Shown piece after piece: positions 13,236 through 25,620 of a stretch of DNA of 64,000 nucleotides. Source of the stretch: Protula sp. h YS-2021. Its lineage: Eukaryota > Annelida > Polychaeta > Sabellida > Serpulidae. The notes below the pieces were generated by a model. The model did no database searches, was not told where the DNA came from, and was given only the letters and a program-made list of their open reading frames with translations. How positions within the stretch are numbered: the first letter of the stretch is position 1; the number at the start of each line of letters is the position of its first letter. The stretch covers positions 21,007,066-21,071,065 of the forward strand of contig OX457033.1 in the NCBI GenBank assembly GCA_949752745.1. The letters are read 5' to 3'. A program made the translations under genes and the position numbers.

Positions 13236-14239
13236 CTAATATGAATATTATAAGACACTGAAAAGTCGAGTGACGGGATTTCGTCCATTCTTTTTTTCAC
13301 TGCGTTATTTTCTTGGCCTGAGTGTGCTCCCTAAAGAAAGACATACATATGCATTTGTTGACATAACAAAGAAAAATTTTCATTTCTGCAGTATTTTAGC
13401 ATTTAAACGTAGCATATAATATAAGAGAACTGCAATTCTCAAATGAACACATTTGAATTGTTTTCCTCTGCACTGATAAGCATTTAACAAAACAGTTATT
13501 TTGCACCTAATCATTCAGATTTTATACGTTTATATAAAAATCGCGATAGTATATAGGAATCAAATGTTTTTAAATTTACAAACTATATTCTTTGATGAAT
13601 GAGACTCCTCATTCTGCACCCTTTATCGAGGATAGATGGGCGTGACACTTAATCCTGTATTGTCTCTCTAGGAGCAATGCGTGTGACACTTAATCGTGTA
13701 TCGTCTCTCGAGGATAGATGGGTGTGACACTTAATTGTGTATCGTCTCTCGAGGACAGATGGGTGTGACACTTAATCGTGTTTCGTCTCTCGAGGAGAGA
13801 TGGGTGTGACACTTAATCGTGTGTCGTCTCTCGATGAGAGATGGGTGCAACATATTATTGTGCACCTTCGAGGTTTAGATAGTGTCACACGTCAATATGT
13901 ACCTTCTATCGGGGTTAGACAAGTATGATGCCGCTTATTGTGGCCTTTTTCAAGGCTTGATCAGTGTGATATTTTTGAGGAAATGTAGGTGGATCTTCTA
14001 ATTTACCTGATCCCGTTACTATAACAACCTCTATTTGATTGTTTTTGCGTAATAATATGCATTGCGGGGGTATAATTAATATTATTCCAGTTAATGTTGT
14101 TTATGTTATTATTAAGGAAATGTGAGTTGCACTCTGTTATTACCATTTATAAATGGTCGCTCTGGTATTTGCAACCGAACGATTACTACACGGAACAACT
14201 TTTGTCTCATTACACTATCATTTATTCCACCTTCTAAAT
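13236..14239. other. Intergenic with tandem repeat
   Basis: No gene recognised. Contains the 41-bp tandem repeat at 13625-13860. Confidence 0.5.
13625..13860. repeat. 41-bp tandem repeat
   Basis: Five to six units with a core like GATGGGTGTGACACTTAATC followed by GTGTATCGTCTCTCGAGGA. The units become irregular after about 13840 and fade by 13930. Confidence 0.85.
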
Positions 14240-15436
14240 ATAAAGAAATTAAAAAATTATCCCTTGGCAATAAATAAACGTATAGGGTTTGTAGTTCTAG
14301 CCAGTTGATTGCTTTCTTCAATGTCAAATGGTGTGTGGAAATTCAATAATGTATAGTTGTTGATGTTATGACAGTCTTCATCCAAAGCGTACCATTCTCT
14401 TTGTGCACATAGCATAGATATTATGAGACCATTCGCTTCAATCAATATCCCGTCACTGGTAAAGAATGGACGCTTAAATTCAACGAAGTATTGCTTGGAA
14501 TTACTATTGAATACAGATTTCATCATGTTTGAGAGACACAGCGTTAAAGCGTCACCCTTGAGATGCTTCTCAGCCCATGTACCGTGTGTTTGAAACAGGA
14601 GAAAAAACGTAACCGAAGCTAATAGCTTTTAAGCGAAGACTTATATCCGAATAATTCTGTTTTTTCTTCCTTTTGTCTCTGCAAAACCGCGCTTTTGCCT
14701 CCTTGTTTTATGAATTTTCATTCAGAAAATATTGTAGAAAAAAACTTTGTAACCTCCTTTCTGTCCTTTCTGTTCTTCGTTTCTGTTCTTCGTTTCTGTT
14801 CACTTAATATGTTGTTTTCAAGGATGCCTGTGTCACATTTTGAGCGTTCTGTAAGGCTGTATAGCTGACCATCACTAAGGCAACGACCACATACTACGAC
14901 CCAAGTACTGTTCTGTAGTATTGGTGAAGTCTTCAATGTAAGCTTGATGTAGAGTTGGTACTTCTTCGCTCTCTCTCTAACTTTACAAGTTCTTTTAATT
15001 GATAAATGGGGATTTATTCTGCAGTGACACCGATCCGCCCTTCAGCTCCCTGTATTCCATTTGTATACAAACTCCAGTGAGATTGTTGTGCCTCGTGGCC
15101 TCATGGATAATCCAATGATCAGGTTCTTTATTCAGAAATGACTTCTGTCGCTTCAGTATTTCCATCATTTTTTGTTGCTGGTGATAGCTATAGACAGCCT
15201 CTTGTCTCATAAATCTTCTAGGTATGTCAGTAAATACCAGCGAAAAGTCAGGGTCATGGAGCAACCCGGCCTTGACATCTGAATAATAACTTCCGGTAAG
15301 TTTCCTTTGTGCGAGTTTGTATATGTCATGATCATTTTCTAATTCCTGATAAATTTTCTCTATAACAGTATTCACTTCACTGTACATAATCAAATACGGT
15401 GGATCATTAACACTTGACAAGCTGTTAGCTTGCAAG
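14240..15436 (-). pseudogene. Mab-21/cGAS-like nucleotidyltransferase pseudogene
   Basis: Frame-broken relative of the intact gene at 21383-22807. Going down the minus strand: 15435-14995 holds LAQRKLTGSYYSDVKAG and HDPDFSLVFTDIPRRF, matching LAKQRPTGSVYSGVKVG and HEADFLLEFSDIP; about 14990-14937 matches LHQAYINRFT in another frame; 14936-14718 holds CLSDGQLYSL and KCDTGILENNI; about 14600-14527 has HGTWAEKHLKGDALTLCL; 14526-14257 ends with NNYTLLNFHTPFDI. The first metal-binding residue is altered (HEAD to HDPD), the region of the third aspartate is lost, and the first ~95 residues are missing. At least two frameshifts and several stops separate the parts. Confidence 0.88.
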
Positions 15437-16595
15437 GGTTATATGAAGTTGTGCGAGCATCCGTTCGTCCTTTTTTCTTCTTGATAAAGTTCTGATTTTT
15501 TGTGTCTTCCTTTTTCTCTGACACTATGGGCCCTAGGACTATGAAACGTGGGGCTTATGAAGAGCTTGATCTAAACGTGTGCATGTCAGTTTTTATTTTC
15601 CCCTTCGATTTCGTTTTCTTTGTTAAAACGCCATGTGAAAAGAGTGTACTTTTTGTACGGAGCATTTAGCAAACAGCACAGAACACCACATAGTTGCTCA
15701 GCTTTGTGCGAGCTCTCACTTCATAATTAAATAACACGGTGTATGCGTGATCACTCAATAAAACCTTAAGTCAACAAAAACCAAACACTGTTCGGCTTAT
15801 AAGACGTATTCAAGCTCGTACACAACAAATTGAAGGAAGTATTTTTGCGTTTTAATTTTTGTCAAGTGTTTAACATTTCGCTAGCAAAATACGTTCAAGT
15901 TTATATCTAGTTTTGTCTTTCTGCCCAAGTCACGAGTCATAGTATTCAAATTTCGCCGCCATTCCTCACGATGCCTGCAATAATCACTGATAAATTTCAA
16001 AACATCGAACTTTATCGGGCCATACGCTGACCTCCCTCTTCATTAAAACCATGTTTACAAAATTCTATAATTATTTTATCGTCCGAAATATAAAGCTGAT
16101 ATCCTATTGCAACAAACCCATTTTATATATAGAATTGCAACACATTTGAAAGAAATTTGAAATATATTTGAACTTAATTTTCGATGCATTATACTTAATC
16201 AGTGCACTTTTGACATTGACATAATAACGATTTCGCTGGTTCATGTTTTTAACATTTATACGGCGCATATTTTTGTATTTTTCTTGTTAATACTGGAAAC
16301 AGGCGATCAATATATCATGGATCTTTCACGAAAATGCCGATAGAATATCATTATCCAACACAAACAACTCTTCTTCTTCAGTAAACAATAAAGGAAGCAA
16401 ATAAAAAAAGGAAGTATATATGTTCGATAAATGCCATCAACTAGATAACCTTAGGAGTATTTATCTCTCACTCCATATTTTACACACTGGTTTCTAGTAA
16501 AATGCTGCTGCTCTGAGTTGTGTGGAATGTCGTCATCCTTATGTTTTCCATCCTTATATCCTGATGGTCTATATTTCTTTTACTGTATTGCATTA
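15437..16595. other. No gene seen
   Basis: AT-rich intergenic sequence without a supported exon or clear repeat. Confidence 0.45.
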
Positions 16596-16640
16596 TAAAG
16601 GAAAAGCAGACAAGCCTGATGATTTATAGGTCATTGACGT

Positions 16641-16642
<2 letters not shown>

Positions 16643-16693
<51 letters not shown>

Positions 16694-16737
16694 CCATCAT
16701 CATCATCACCATTATCATCATCATCATTATCATCATC

Positions 16738-16769
<32 letters not shown>

Positions 16770-16819
16770 CAACAACAACAAAATAACCATAATAATCACC
16801 ATCACATCATCATCATCAT
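16643..16819. repeat. (ATC)n microsatellite
   Basis: Long ATC/CAT run with a few CAC and AAC interruptions. On the minus strand it directly follows the 3' end of the LINE fragment, as a 3' tail repeat would. Confidence 0.95.
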
Positions 16820-17358
16820 GGTTTTGCTTATATAGCGCTCATTTAGTCTTGCCACTGAGCGCACATCAGTTACAAAATATAATAGGCTTCTCGTAGCAAG
16901 TGTGTATTTAAAAGCTTCTTAAGTTCTTCTACAGACTGTGCTGACTTGATGTACCTCGGTAATGTATTCCAAAATGAAGGGGCGACATTACTAAATGCAC
17001 TGGCACCATATCTGGGGCGAGTCCTCGGATCGCGGAGCAAATGCTCGTCGACAGAAGAGAGTGCTCGCGTCGGAGTGTGCGTCTCGATCAGTTCAGACAT
17101 ATATTGTAGAGCTTCATTGTTTTTCAAAGTGCTGAACAGCATTGAGTACGCTTTGTAACTTTTGATATATTTTACATGGGCATTGATAAATAGGCTGTTG
17201 CAATAGTCCAGTCTTGAAACTACTTGTGCTTGTACCAGAGATTTTGCTGCATCTGTTATCAAATACCTCCTAATTTTTCTTATCAAGTTGAGGTAGTAAC
17301 AACAATATTTCCAAATCTGGGCAACTTGGCCTACAAGAGTTAAACTGCTGTCGTTCAT
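16820..17358 (-). mobile_element. LINE (non-LTR retrotransposon) 3' fragment
   Basis: The minus strand encodes the C-terminal part of a LINE reverse transcriptase protein: LVQAQVVSRLDYCNSLF, then TPTRALSSVDEHLL and SAFSNVAPSFWNTLP..IKSA.SVEELKKLLNTHL, followed by a stop at 16870. About 70 residues usually found between the RLDYCN and TPTR parts are missing. A short 3' UTR (gcgctatataagcaaaacc on -) runs straight into an (ATG)n tail at 16643-16819. The element is 5'-truncated, as is common for LINE copies. This C-terminal pattern is typical of CR1/L2/Jockey-like elements; the clade is not fixed here. Confidence 0.85.
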
Positions 17359-18039
17359 AAAGCCCGAGTTCCATGCACACGATTACATAGACACTGTTTC
17401 ATTTGAAAGTTCTTATTAATCGAAGTCAAATTTGGACAGATTTCTTTTGCTTGATATTATCGAAAATCCAGTAATATAGAGGTTGAAAACATAAAGAGAA
17501 ACTGTTTAATACGATTGGATGTATTGATTAATGACCGTAATTCGCAGTGTTTAGAATTGTAGATAGCAGATTGCACTAGTGAGTTGGATACTCGAACAAA
17601 CAAACCTAACCTTTATTTCCAAGGTACTTCGTCTGATAAACATAAACTGCAAGTGTCGTCTATCCCAGCCGAAAAATTGCCTTATAAATACATAATCAGA
17701 CTCCCTGATGTGGAAATCTTTAATGGAACAGTATTTGTAAATCACAGGGTGCCGATGGCTTCCCCAGCTAGATTTTGAAACATTTCCAATACTGTGTGCA
17801 ATGTGTCTAGCCCCTCCACCAAAAGGCATCTGAAATGCGTCACTTCGTCAAGGCATCATACCATCAGCCTGGAATTCCAAGAGTATGTGCCTAGTGAAAA
17901 TGGTTTATCCTTCTGGATGTTTCAAAAACAATTTACGCCCAATGTTATTTATCCCTGTGGTAAGCACGCAACTGAAATAATTTGTCTACAGCTGACTTTC
18001 GGATGGCATGTTTGCATGAACTTGACTCAAATCAATTCG
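17359..18039. other. Intergenic, unassigned open frames
   Basis: Contains short open frames on both strands (for example 17584-17778 + and 17551-17829 -). I recognise no family in them. They may be decayed LINE sequence next to the reverse transcriptase fragment. Confidence 0.35.
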
Positions 18040-18500
18040 AAGCTTGAAACGCTGTTTAACTGTCCATGCACTTGTTAAAATATTAGACGACTGATGCAAA
18101 GCTACTGACGACATTACCATACACAATATAGTCAGATTTCTGTTTTGTCGAGTACCCAACAGCTTTTGACCGTGTTGATCCAAATATCTTAATACGAAAG
18201 CTGCAATTACTAAAGGTCAGTGACATAAACGTAAATAGGATAGCAGAAACACGACAACTTTGAATCTTATTACATCGAAATATTGGTAAAGGTCCCTCAA
18301 GTTCCCTAAGTATTGCCATTTTTGTAATGATTATTGATCTTAGATTCTCGACTCCAACTTTTAAGTTTGTAGACGATACTAACGGTACAGCATCGACCAT
18401 CGATTCAAGTCTCATTCAATAAGCAGCTAATAAAATCTTTCGCTGGTCCAAAGATAATAATATGAAACTGAACATTAACAAAACGAAATGTAAGAAATTG
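18040..18500 (+). mobile_element. Degenerate LINE reverse transcriptase fragment
   Basis: Plus-strand frames with stops and shifts still show reverse transcriptase landmarks in order: TAFDRVDPNILIRKLQLLKV (about 18150-18215), a GPS...FVMIIDL stretch (about 18290-18335) where GxxxGPxxF...INDL is expected, the catalytic FVDDT box (about 18366), and IFRWSKDNNMKLNINKTK (about 18435-18490). The order and spacing fit a non-LTR reverse transcriptase palm. It is dead and bears no obvious relation in orientation to the minus-strand fragment at 16820-17358. Confidence 0.8.
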
Positions 18501-21382
18501 CTATATGCTTAAGGAACACTTACCCTTGCCCACCATCAGTGAAGGAACAAGCACCCAGGACTGTAGTCATTTCTATTGTGAGATGGTAGAACATGTGGAG
18601 TACACATTATATGAAAAATCGTCGATAAATCTAATGAAACGGTGCAATCTATATTGAAATAGAAGAATCCCTCTTAAACGGCATTTCTTAAGCAAAAATT
18701 TGATTGAAATATTGCCAGAAATCACTCCTGGTTTGAGTTGTCAGAATTCTCCCTGCTTCTTATTATATAAAGCAAATTTTATTCACAGTCTTCATGATTG
18801 AGTCTGGTTGTTGTTTATTTTTAAAACGTCTACGAAATATCATATTTTAGTACATTACAATAACTGCTCAAGCGAAAAATTTTATCAGCTGTTTTTTTTT
18901 AATAGTAAAATACATTCCCGGGTCCTTCGGATGTCAGGAATGAGCAAGTTTACTATTGTATGGCGATTTTCGGCATTCGGTATTCCCTGCCATGCCTATT
19001 TATTGATGCCACGTTTGTTTTGATTTTTGATCTGTACCTGCTATCCGCATGGCGGTACTATAGCTGTTCTGTGCATACGCAGACGCTATGGTGAATGAAC
19101 CATCTTAGTATATCAGCAGTCTTTGATATAGTAGAGCGCTGTGCAATTTATAGATAAATTTTCGTTTCTTTTCGCCAAATTTTTAAGCTTTATTATTTTA
19201 GCTGTTTATGTATTCGTGTTAGAAAATATATTTGAGGGAACTTATTTCTGACCCTTCAATTGCAACATGATATAAACTTTTGGTCCAGAATATTTTCAAA
19301 ACACGTTTTTAGGGAAATACAACGGTGTCAGTTTGCCTTTTAGTAGTAGAAAAGTGCCAGGCACGGGCAACGAAACTCCGAACGGGCGTAATTATTGCAG
19401 TGTACTCGTACAAAAGAATTACTTGAAAAACAAACTTTATTATGATGAGACTGAAGCTCAATAAAACTGTACATAAACGTTCGAGTATAAATGTAAGAAA
19501 AGAAAAGTTCTGAAACGAAGATTCAGAGGCAGATAAAGTGTTCATGAAATAAACAATGTGAAAGGGTTCAAATGACGTTTTCTTATTTACTGTGAAACTC
19601 CGTTTTTTAGTTACACAATCAATATTCAGACTTAACATTACTTAATATAGTAATTCCTTGAATAACAATTTGTTTTACTATTGACTAATGCAATAAATTA
19701 CACACTCCTTTATGCGCATTTTAAAAGTCGTAGCATTGACAATTAACGGCATAAGGTTTCCCTTTTAAGCACATATCTGTTGTGACAATCCATATTGTCT
19801 TATATGTTCTGTTTTCAATTTAATGTACCTGATACCGATAGATAAGAAAAGGGTTAAAATACACAATCAAGTGAAAAGTTGATTGGGTTTGTTTGGACAT
19901 AGACAGCAGCCAGAGAACAATAGAGGGATTTTTAAATGTATAACCGTACTTGTTGTCTACAATTCAGGGATGTTCACAATAGGTAGATGTCCATATGCGG
20001 AGTTTAACTGTATTTACCAATTATTGTGCACATATGATTTTTGTGTTGTCTAGTAGAAACCAATTTTATTCTCTATTTCTCTTCAGTCACATTTACCCTC
20101 GTTTTGCTTCTTTTCGCAATCTCTTGAGGCAAGCAAACTTTCAGGTGGATCTCCATTCAGGTGGAGCTCCATGGAGAGAGTCGCTATGTGTCGCAATTAT
20201 CGAGTGTGGCGAGCGTGAAAGAAAGCTCAAAGGGCCATTATTGAAGCACAGTCATTTTTATTTGACCAGAAGAACTGCAAAACTGAATCTATTACAGCTA
20301 CCAAAGGTCAACAAACATTAAGCTAAAGTTTTAAATATCTTTTTACTTCAACATCGAACACTAGAATAACCATATGGGTCGCCACAAGATCCAAATATGA
20401 AATCGACATCATTTGCAAATCTAACTCATACAATCTAATCTACCAGGCAGTTTCAGGCAGTCTTCTGCTGCAGCCAAAACATTACAGCATATTTCACGTC
20501 ACGCTAAATAACGACTACGGACCAACAAGAGCGTTTAAAGTCAGTGAATCAAAGCAAAATGTGATAAATCTCTTAAAAACCCTTCTGATTTCGAACTAAG
20601 GGAATTTTGTGTAGAAATAAAGTGTCCGGGTAAAATGTTTTGGCATAGTTCAAGCATTATCAGAGTTGTTAAATATAGGATAACCCTTATTATACATATC
20701 ATTTTTTTATTCCTGGACCCCTACAGTATAGGTGTTTATTGTCAAAAATATCTGTTCTGTTATCTTCGTTGCTGAATTAGAAAAATGTCAGGTATTTTTT
20801 ATAATTTTGTGCATACCCAGATCAAAGTCAGACAGGCATTGTCAGCATCCTCTGTAAGAATTGATCAATTACATTTATTCATATTTATCTGCTCTTTATA
20901 ATTGAGAAGAGAAATATATAGTAATAAGAAATTTCAGATTTTCGTTAGATATGACGTGTTACTGATTAACGATGATAGACTTTCACAGCTTTCCTCGCTT
21001 GTCTTCATTTTATGTTGGTGTTGTTTCTCGAATGGCTAGATATTTAAACTGTAAAATATACTCAAGAACATCAGAAGTCCACACTTGCAAACACCTTTAT
21101 TTGATTTTCGGGTCATCTAGCATTTTAGTTTTCTTGCAAATTATAACCTTAAAAAACTCTATCCATTTCCTATGGTACGAAAGCAAATGTGCCCAAAACA
21201 AATAAAATATATTTTAAAGATTCTCATTAGAAAAAAATGAAAATTCTTGTTTGAATAGTTTAATATTTTATTAAAATTCAAATAATATCTTCTGTTTAAA
21301 TTAAGTCGCCAAACAGTCGACCAATTATAACCAGCCGTTTTTTGGTTAACAGTTCACCAGTGTATACATTAGCAAATCAACA
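18501..21382. other. No gene seen
   Basis: About 2.9 kb of AT-rich DNA downstream of the Mab-21-like gene. Open frames are short and low in recognisable motifs. I see no exon, TIR element or tandem array here. Confidence 0.45.
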
Positions 21383-22807
21383 CTAAGAACTTTTCACCGA
21401 TCCTCGCAAATCTCTCGAAATCGTTCTTCCCATGTCTGGATATGGATAATACTGTAAAATCTCGAACGGGGAATCAAAATTAAGTAACGTAAACTGGTCG
21501 GTGATATTGTTATTTGCGGCCATACAGTATGCATCTAGCATTGCATGTAACAACGGCTTTATTCGAGCATCTGCTATATAAACCATTGCGTCATTGGCTA
21601 AAAGTGGATGCGTCATTTCTACATATTGGCGATCAGACTTGCAATCAAACAAACAAATCAGCATACGTAAGAGGCACATTGTTAAAGCACCTCTGATGAG
21701 ATGTTCTTCAACTTCCGTACCGTGTGTCTGAAACACCAGATGAAGCAGACATATTCTCAACATGTAGCTCTTAATCAAGGGTTTATACCCATAAATCTCC
21801 CTTTTAAAATAATCATCACGGTGTGAATTTGATATCGCAAGGTATTTGTCGTTAATGAAATATTGTAACAGATACTTTGCTACTCTGTATCCCTGCTTTT
21901 GTTCCTCGGATAGAGCGTATATAATATTGTTTTCTATTAAACCCGTGTCACATTTTGGACTCTTGACAAGTCTGTATAGATCGCCGTCACTGAGACATTG
22001 TTCTAAAGTACGTCCTAAATACGACTCTGCAGCATCTGTGAAGCGATTGATATAAGCCTGATGCAGATTCGGAGTGATGTGTCTTCCCTTCTCTACTAAA
22101 TTCTTTAATCGATAAACAGGAACTAAATCTACACTCACACCAATATACCCGCTATGCCCATTATACTCCATACCCAAACAAACTCCGCAGTGCCTTCTCC
22201 GTCCTACCAACGTCCACAAATCAAGACCATCGAAAACAAACGATCCATTTGTTTTGAATATATTCTTGATTCCCTTACCAAGGTGAGAACTATTGATAAG
22301 ATTGAGTGTTTGATAGTGAGGTGGTATATCACTGAACTCAAGCAAAAAATCAGCTTCATGGGGCAAGCCAACTTTAACACCTGAATAAACACTACCTGTT
22401 GGTCGTTGCTTTGCTAGTTTGTACACAGAATGATAGTTCCCTAATCCATAACAAATTCGATTCAATATTGTTTCAATACCATTGTATACATTTGCATGTT
22501 CGAAATAAGATGTATTAACTGTTATCTTTCTATCCAATTCGCTTGTGAAATAATTCAAACGATTTCTCCATTTCTCAGGTTGACTTTGGTAATGCTTAAT
22601 AAACTTTGAAACATTGTACTGTATGACACGATTATCCTCACCTTGACCTTGTTCTCGATAAAACTTGCCAAGTTTGACATAAATATCAGCATCTTGACTT
22701 GAAATACTACGGGCCTTTGAAACAACAAAACGACTGTTGGTGGTATAATTCTTTGCAAAAACGATTATCAGGTTTAAACGACGTATTTTGTGATGAAAGA
22801 TATACAT
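21383..22807 (-). CDS. Mab-21 / cGAS-like receptor family protein (candidate nucleotidyltransferase)
   Basis: Single-exon ORF of 474 residues. The nucleotidyltransferase core is visible: GS at residues 138-139, E151 and D153 in the LPHEADFLLEF strand, and D227 in GVSVDLVPVY. These match the GS, ExD and distal D that bind the two metals in cGAS and Mab-21 enzymes. The C-terminal helical half has CLSDGDLYRL, IENNI and ALSEEQKQGYRVAKYLL (about 298-314), a typical Mab-21 signature. No zinc ribbon like that of vertebrate cGAS is seen. Family knowledge suggests a cytosolic enzyme that may make cyclic dinucleotides when a nucleic-acid ligand binds; ligand and product are unknown. The ATG at 22807 is the first in frame, but the first ~25 residues are hydrophobic and atypical, so the true start may be further in. 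A broken paralogue lies at 14240-15436. Confidence 0.88.
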   Translation of the reverse strand: MYIFHHKIRRLNLIIVFAKNYTTNSRFVVSKARSISSQDADIYVKLGKFYREQGQGEDNRVIQYNVSKFIKHYQSQPEKWRNRLNYFTSELDRKITVNTSYFEHANVYNGIETILNRICYGLGNYHSVYKLAKQRPTGSVYSGVKVGLPHEADFLLEFSDIPPHYQTLNLINSSHLGKGIKNIFKTNGSFVFDGLDLWTLVGRRRHCGVCLGMEYNGHSGYIGVSVDLVPVYRLKNLVEKGRHITPNLHQAYINRFTDAAESYLGRTLEQCLSDGDLYRLVKSPKCDTGLIENNIIYALSEEQKQGYRVAKYLLQYFINDKYLAISNSHRDDYFKREIYGYKPLIKSYMLRICLLHLVFQTHGTEVEEHLIRGALTMCLLRMLICLFDCKSDRQYVEMTHPLLANDAMVYIADARIKPLLHAMLDAYCMAANNNITDQFTLLNFDSPFEILQYYPYPDMGRTISRDLRGSVKSS

Positions 22808-23869
22808 CGTTTATGCCATGCAAAACACAAATAAGTAACATGGATAAAATCCCCTTAAAATACAGATCTTTTAATCGTTCCAATACATTTTAAAAACTCT
22901 CTGCGTCCCTGGTATTAGTACTGGTACTAGTAGTGTAACTTCCTAAGGCAGCGTGAGCTGTTTTTAAACACAATGTTAATGTTATAACCCTGACATTAAC
23001 AGAAGCCTCATGAGCGAATAATACATGCATATCGTTTGCCTAAATTACAATATTTACCCAAGGTGTATCATACATAATAAAAAGGATTCGGCTTATCCTC
23101 TAATCGTCTCACTAGCAGTGAGCCCAAACTGTCATAGCACAATCCATATATGTCCTATAGAGAGGTATATATGTAGAGATCGCTGTAAACGTCACATACT
23201 AACCTTAAACGGCTAAATATGAAACCATCCGAAAAGCATAAGGGGGCATTACTCTTTGTAAAACAGAGGACGTTGCGTTAAGACGCGGCTTTTATGTGCA
23301 CTTTAAAGTTTGGATTGTTTTGATAGTGATGACATTATTTTGGTTCGTTAGTTTTCTTTGGTAGTTCGTTTACTTCTCAAATTCAGGTAAGAAAATATTG
23401 CATTGAGAACCAAATTTTGTGCACAGCTCAGTATTAAGTGCAGTTTATTTAATACAGAATAATAATAATAATAATAATGAAATATCATTTTTAAAACACT
23501 GCAGCCTCATTTTTAAAATCACTCAAATATCAATATAGCATCATTTATAAAAAAAAGATACTGCAGTACCTGATTTAAAACAGCTAATTTTATAAATATC
23601 ACTGCAGCTTGCAAAATTAGCTGAAGCATCGATTTACAAGGCATAAGTTTATAGAAATCACCACAGCCAGAACTAAAAATATCATTGCAGCGTCATTTAT
23701 AAAACATTGCTTCGGCCTGATTTGAAAAAGTGGATTTTACGCCAATGCCTCTCAATGTCACTGGCCAATTTTATAATTCTTAATATATTTGGATAGTATA
23801 CATCTACGTGATACGCATAAAGAGAAGAAAAAACATTTCCTATAATTAGAAAAACTCACTTTGCGTGAT

Positions 23870-24621
23870 ACGTTTATTGTTATCTTCGACTTGAATTTAA
23901 ATAACTCTGTTGTTAATTGATGGATTATTAGCACTAATGCCATCTGCCTGTGCAAAATTAAACGTGCTTGTGCTGCTTTTGTTTCATCTTTGCCTTCAAT
24001 TTTAAATAAAATGTTATTGATTCAATGCTTATTAGCAGTAATAGTACCTGCATGTGACAAATAAAACCTGGTTTTTATTTCGCTCTGTACATAACAACTA
24101 CTTATGTTTGCAAGTAGCTGTATCAGATTCTGTTGAGGATGAAAAATTGCGGAAACAAATTTCAGATATTGTATCCCAGTAGAACGCAAAAATGAAGCAA
24201 TTATGAACTGAAATAGTCCGAACTGACCCCATAAATTACGGAAACGAGCAATTGAATGCAATAGTCTTTTCTGCTTAATAAATAACAGTTGCTCATATGG
24301 TGTTGCCCTATCAACCCGTTACTTACATACATGCAAGCAAGAAAAATATGGTAAAGCCGTCACTATTACGTCGTGGAGTAGCACATCTAGTGTTATAAGG
24401 AAAAATAATATCACAAGTAGAAGACTATTATACAAACAATGCACGTCTTTGGGCACTAAGTCAAACACATATCCATGGATTTTCATTTAATTTAAATGAA
24501 AATGACTAAAAATACTAGTGCAAAAAGGGTTACATTAAAGGGATGGTACTGATACATGTTATACGTGTCAGATTGGGATTGTGCACTTTATAAACAACCT
24601 GCACAAAATCTCTAGGCATAG

Positions 24622-24661
<40 letters not shown>

Positions 24662-24662
24662 T

Positions 24663-24724
<62 letters not shown>

Positions 24725-25620
24725 CAGATCACTGCCGCTTGATTTGTAAACAGCACTGAAACAGCACTATAAAAGACATCATTTTTAGATATAAATGCAG
24801 TCTGAATGTCAACTATCACCAAGGCACATTTATAAACATTGTTGCAGACAGATTTGTAAGAAACAGATTTTATTCTCATGTCTCCAAATACGTCTTATAA
24901 AATCTATATGTAAGGAAAATAATTGGATGATATGTATATCTGAAAGTTGCAATGTAAACAAACATGTTGTAATTGGATTAAGAAGAAAACAAATATCGAA
25001 GAAACCATTTAAATAATTGGAAGAGACGAACTTTATGTACTGACTCCTCATCTTTGTGTGATGGGTTGAATTTTAAAATAACTTTGTTGTTGATTCAACG
25101 CTTATTCCACGCTGCACATTACAACTCCTAATGTGACCGCTATAGAGGATAAAAATGCAGAAACGTCACCTTTTGAAACTTACATTTAATAAAAACGCCA
25201 AATGAAGCATTGAAGTAATAATGCAGTGAAATATTCAGAAGTGACGCAATAAACTACAGAAAAAAACAATTCGGTGAAATACTCCATTTTATCATAATAA
25301 ACAACATTGTTGCTCATATGGTGTTGTCATAGCAGCATGTCACTCAAAACAGAACAATGCTATTTTCTCATCGCTGTTACATCGTGGCAAAGTATATATG
25401 ATGCTACATAAGGGGAAGAAAATAACACTAACAATACAGGTCTTTGGGCACCCTTTTAATTTAAACACATATCAGCAAAACAGTAAAACTATAAGTTAAA
25501 TTATCATCAGAAAGGGGAAAACACCGGTGCAAAAGGGTTATTGAAAGGATGACATGGTTGCATGTAATACGGGCCAACTGGGGTGTTCACAATTTATACA
25601 CAACACTCAAAAATCTCAGT
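23870..25620 (+). repeat. Diverged tandem duplication (~1.2 kb spacing)
   Basis: 23870-24620 and about 25060-25620 share ordered blocks: 'ttgctcatatggtgttg' (24290 and 25311), 'cgtctttgggca' versus 'aggtctttgggca' (24447 and 25439), 'gtgcaaaaagggtta' versus 'gtgcaaaagggtta', and 'cacaatttata' versus 'gcactttataaac'. Indels are frequent and no coding content is seen. A GATA microsatellite lies between the two units. Confidence 0.7.
24623..24724. repeat. (GATA)n microsatellite
   Basis: Uninterrupted GATA/TAGA repeats apart from one TTGA and one GACA unit. Confidence 0.95.

Noticed and set aside
18083..18415. 110-codon frame on -
   Set aside because: Antisense shadow of the plus-strand LINE reverse transcriptase fragment.
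19995..20321. 108-codon frame on +
   Set aside because: No recognisable motif, no duplicate or splice support.
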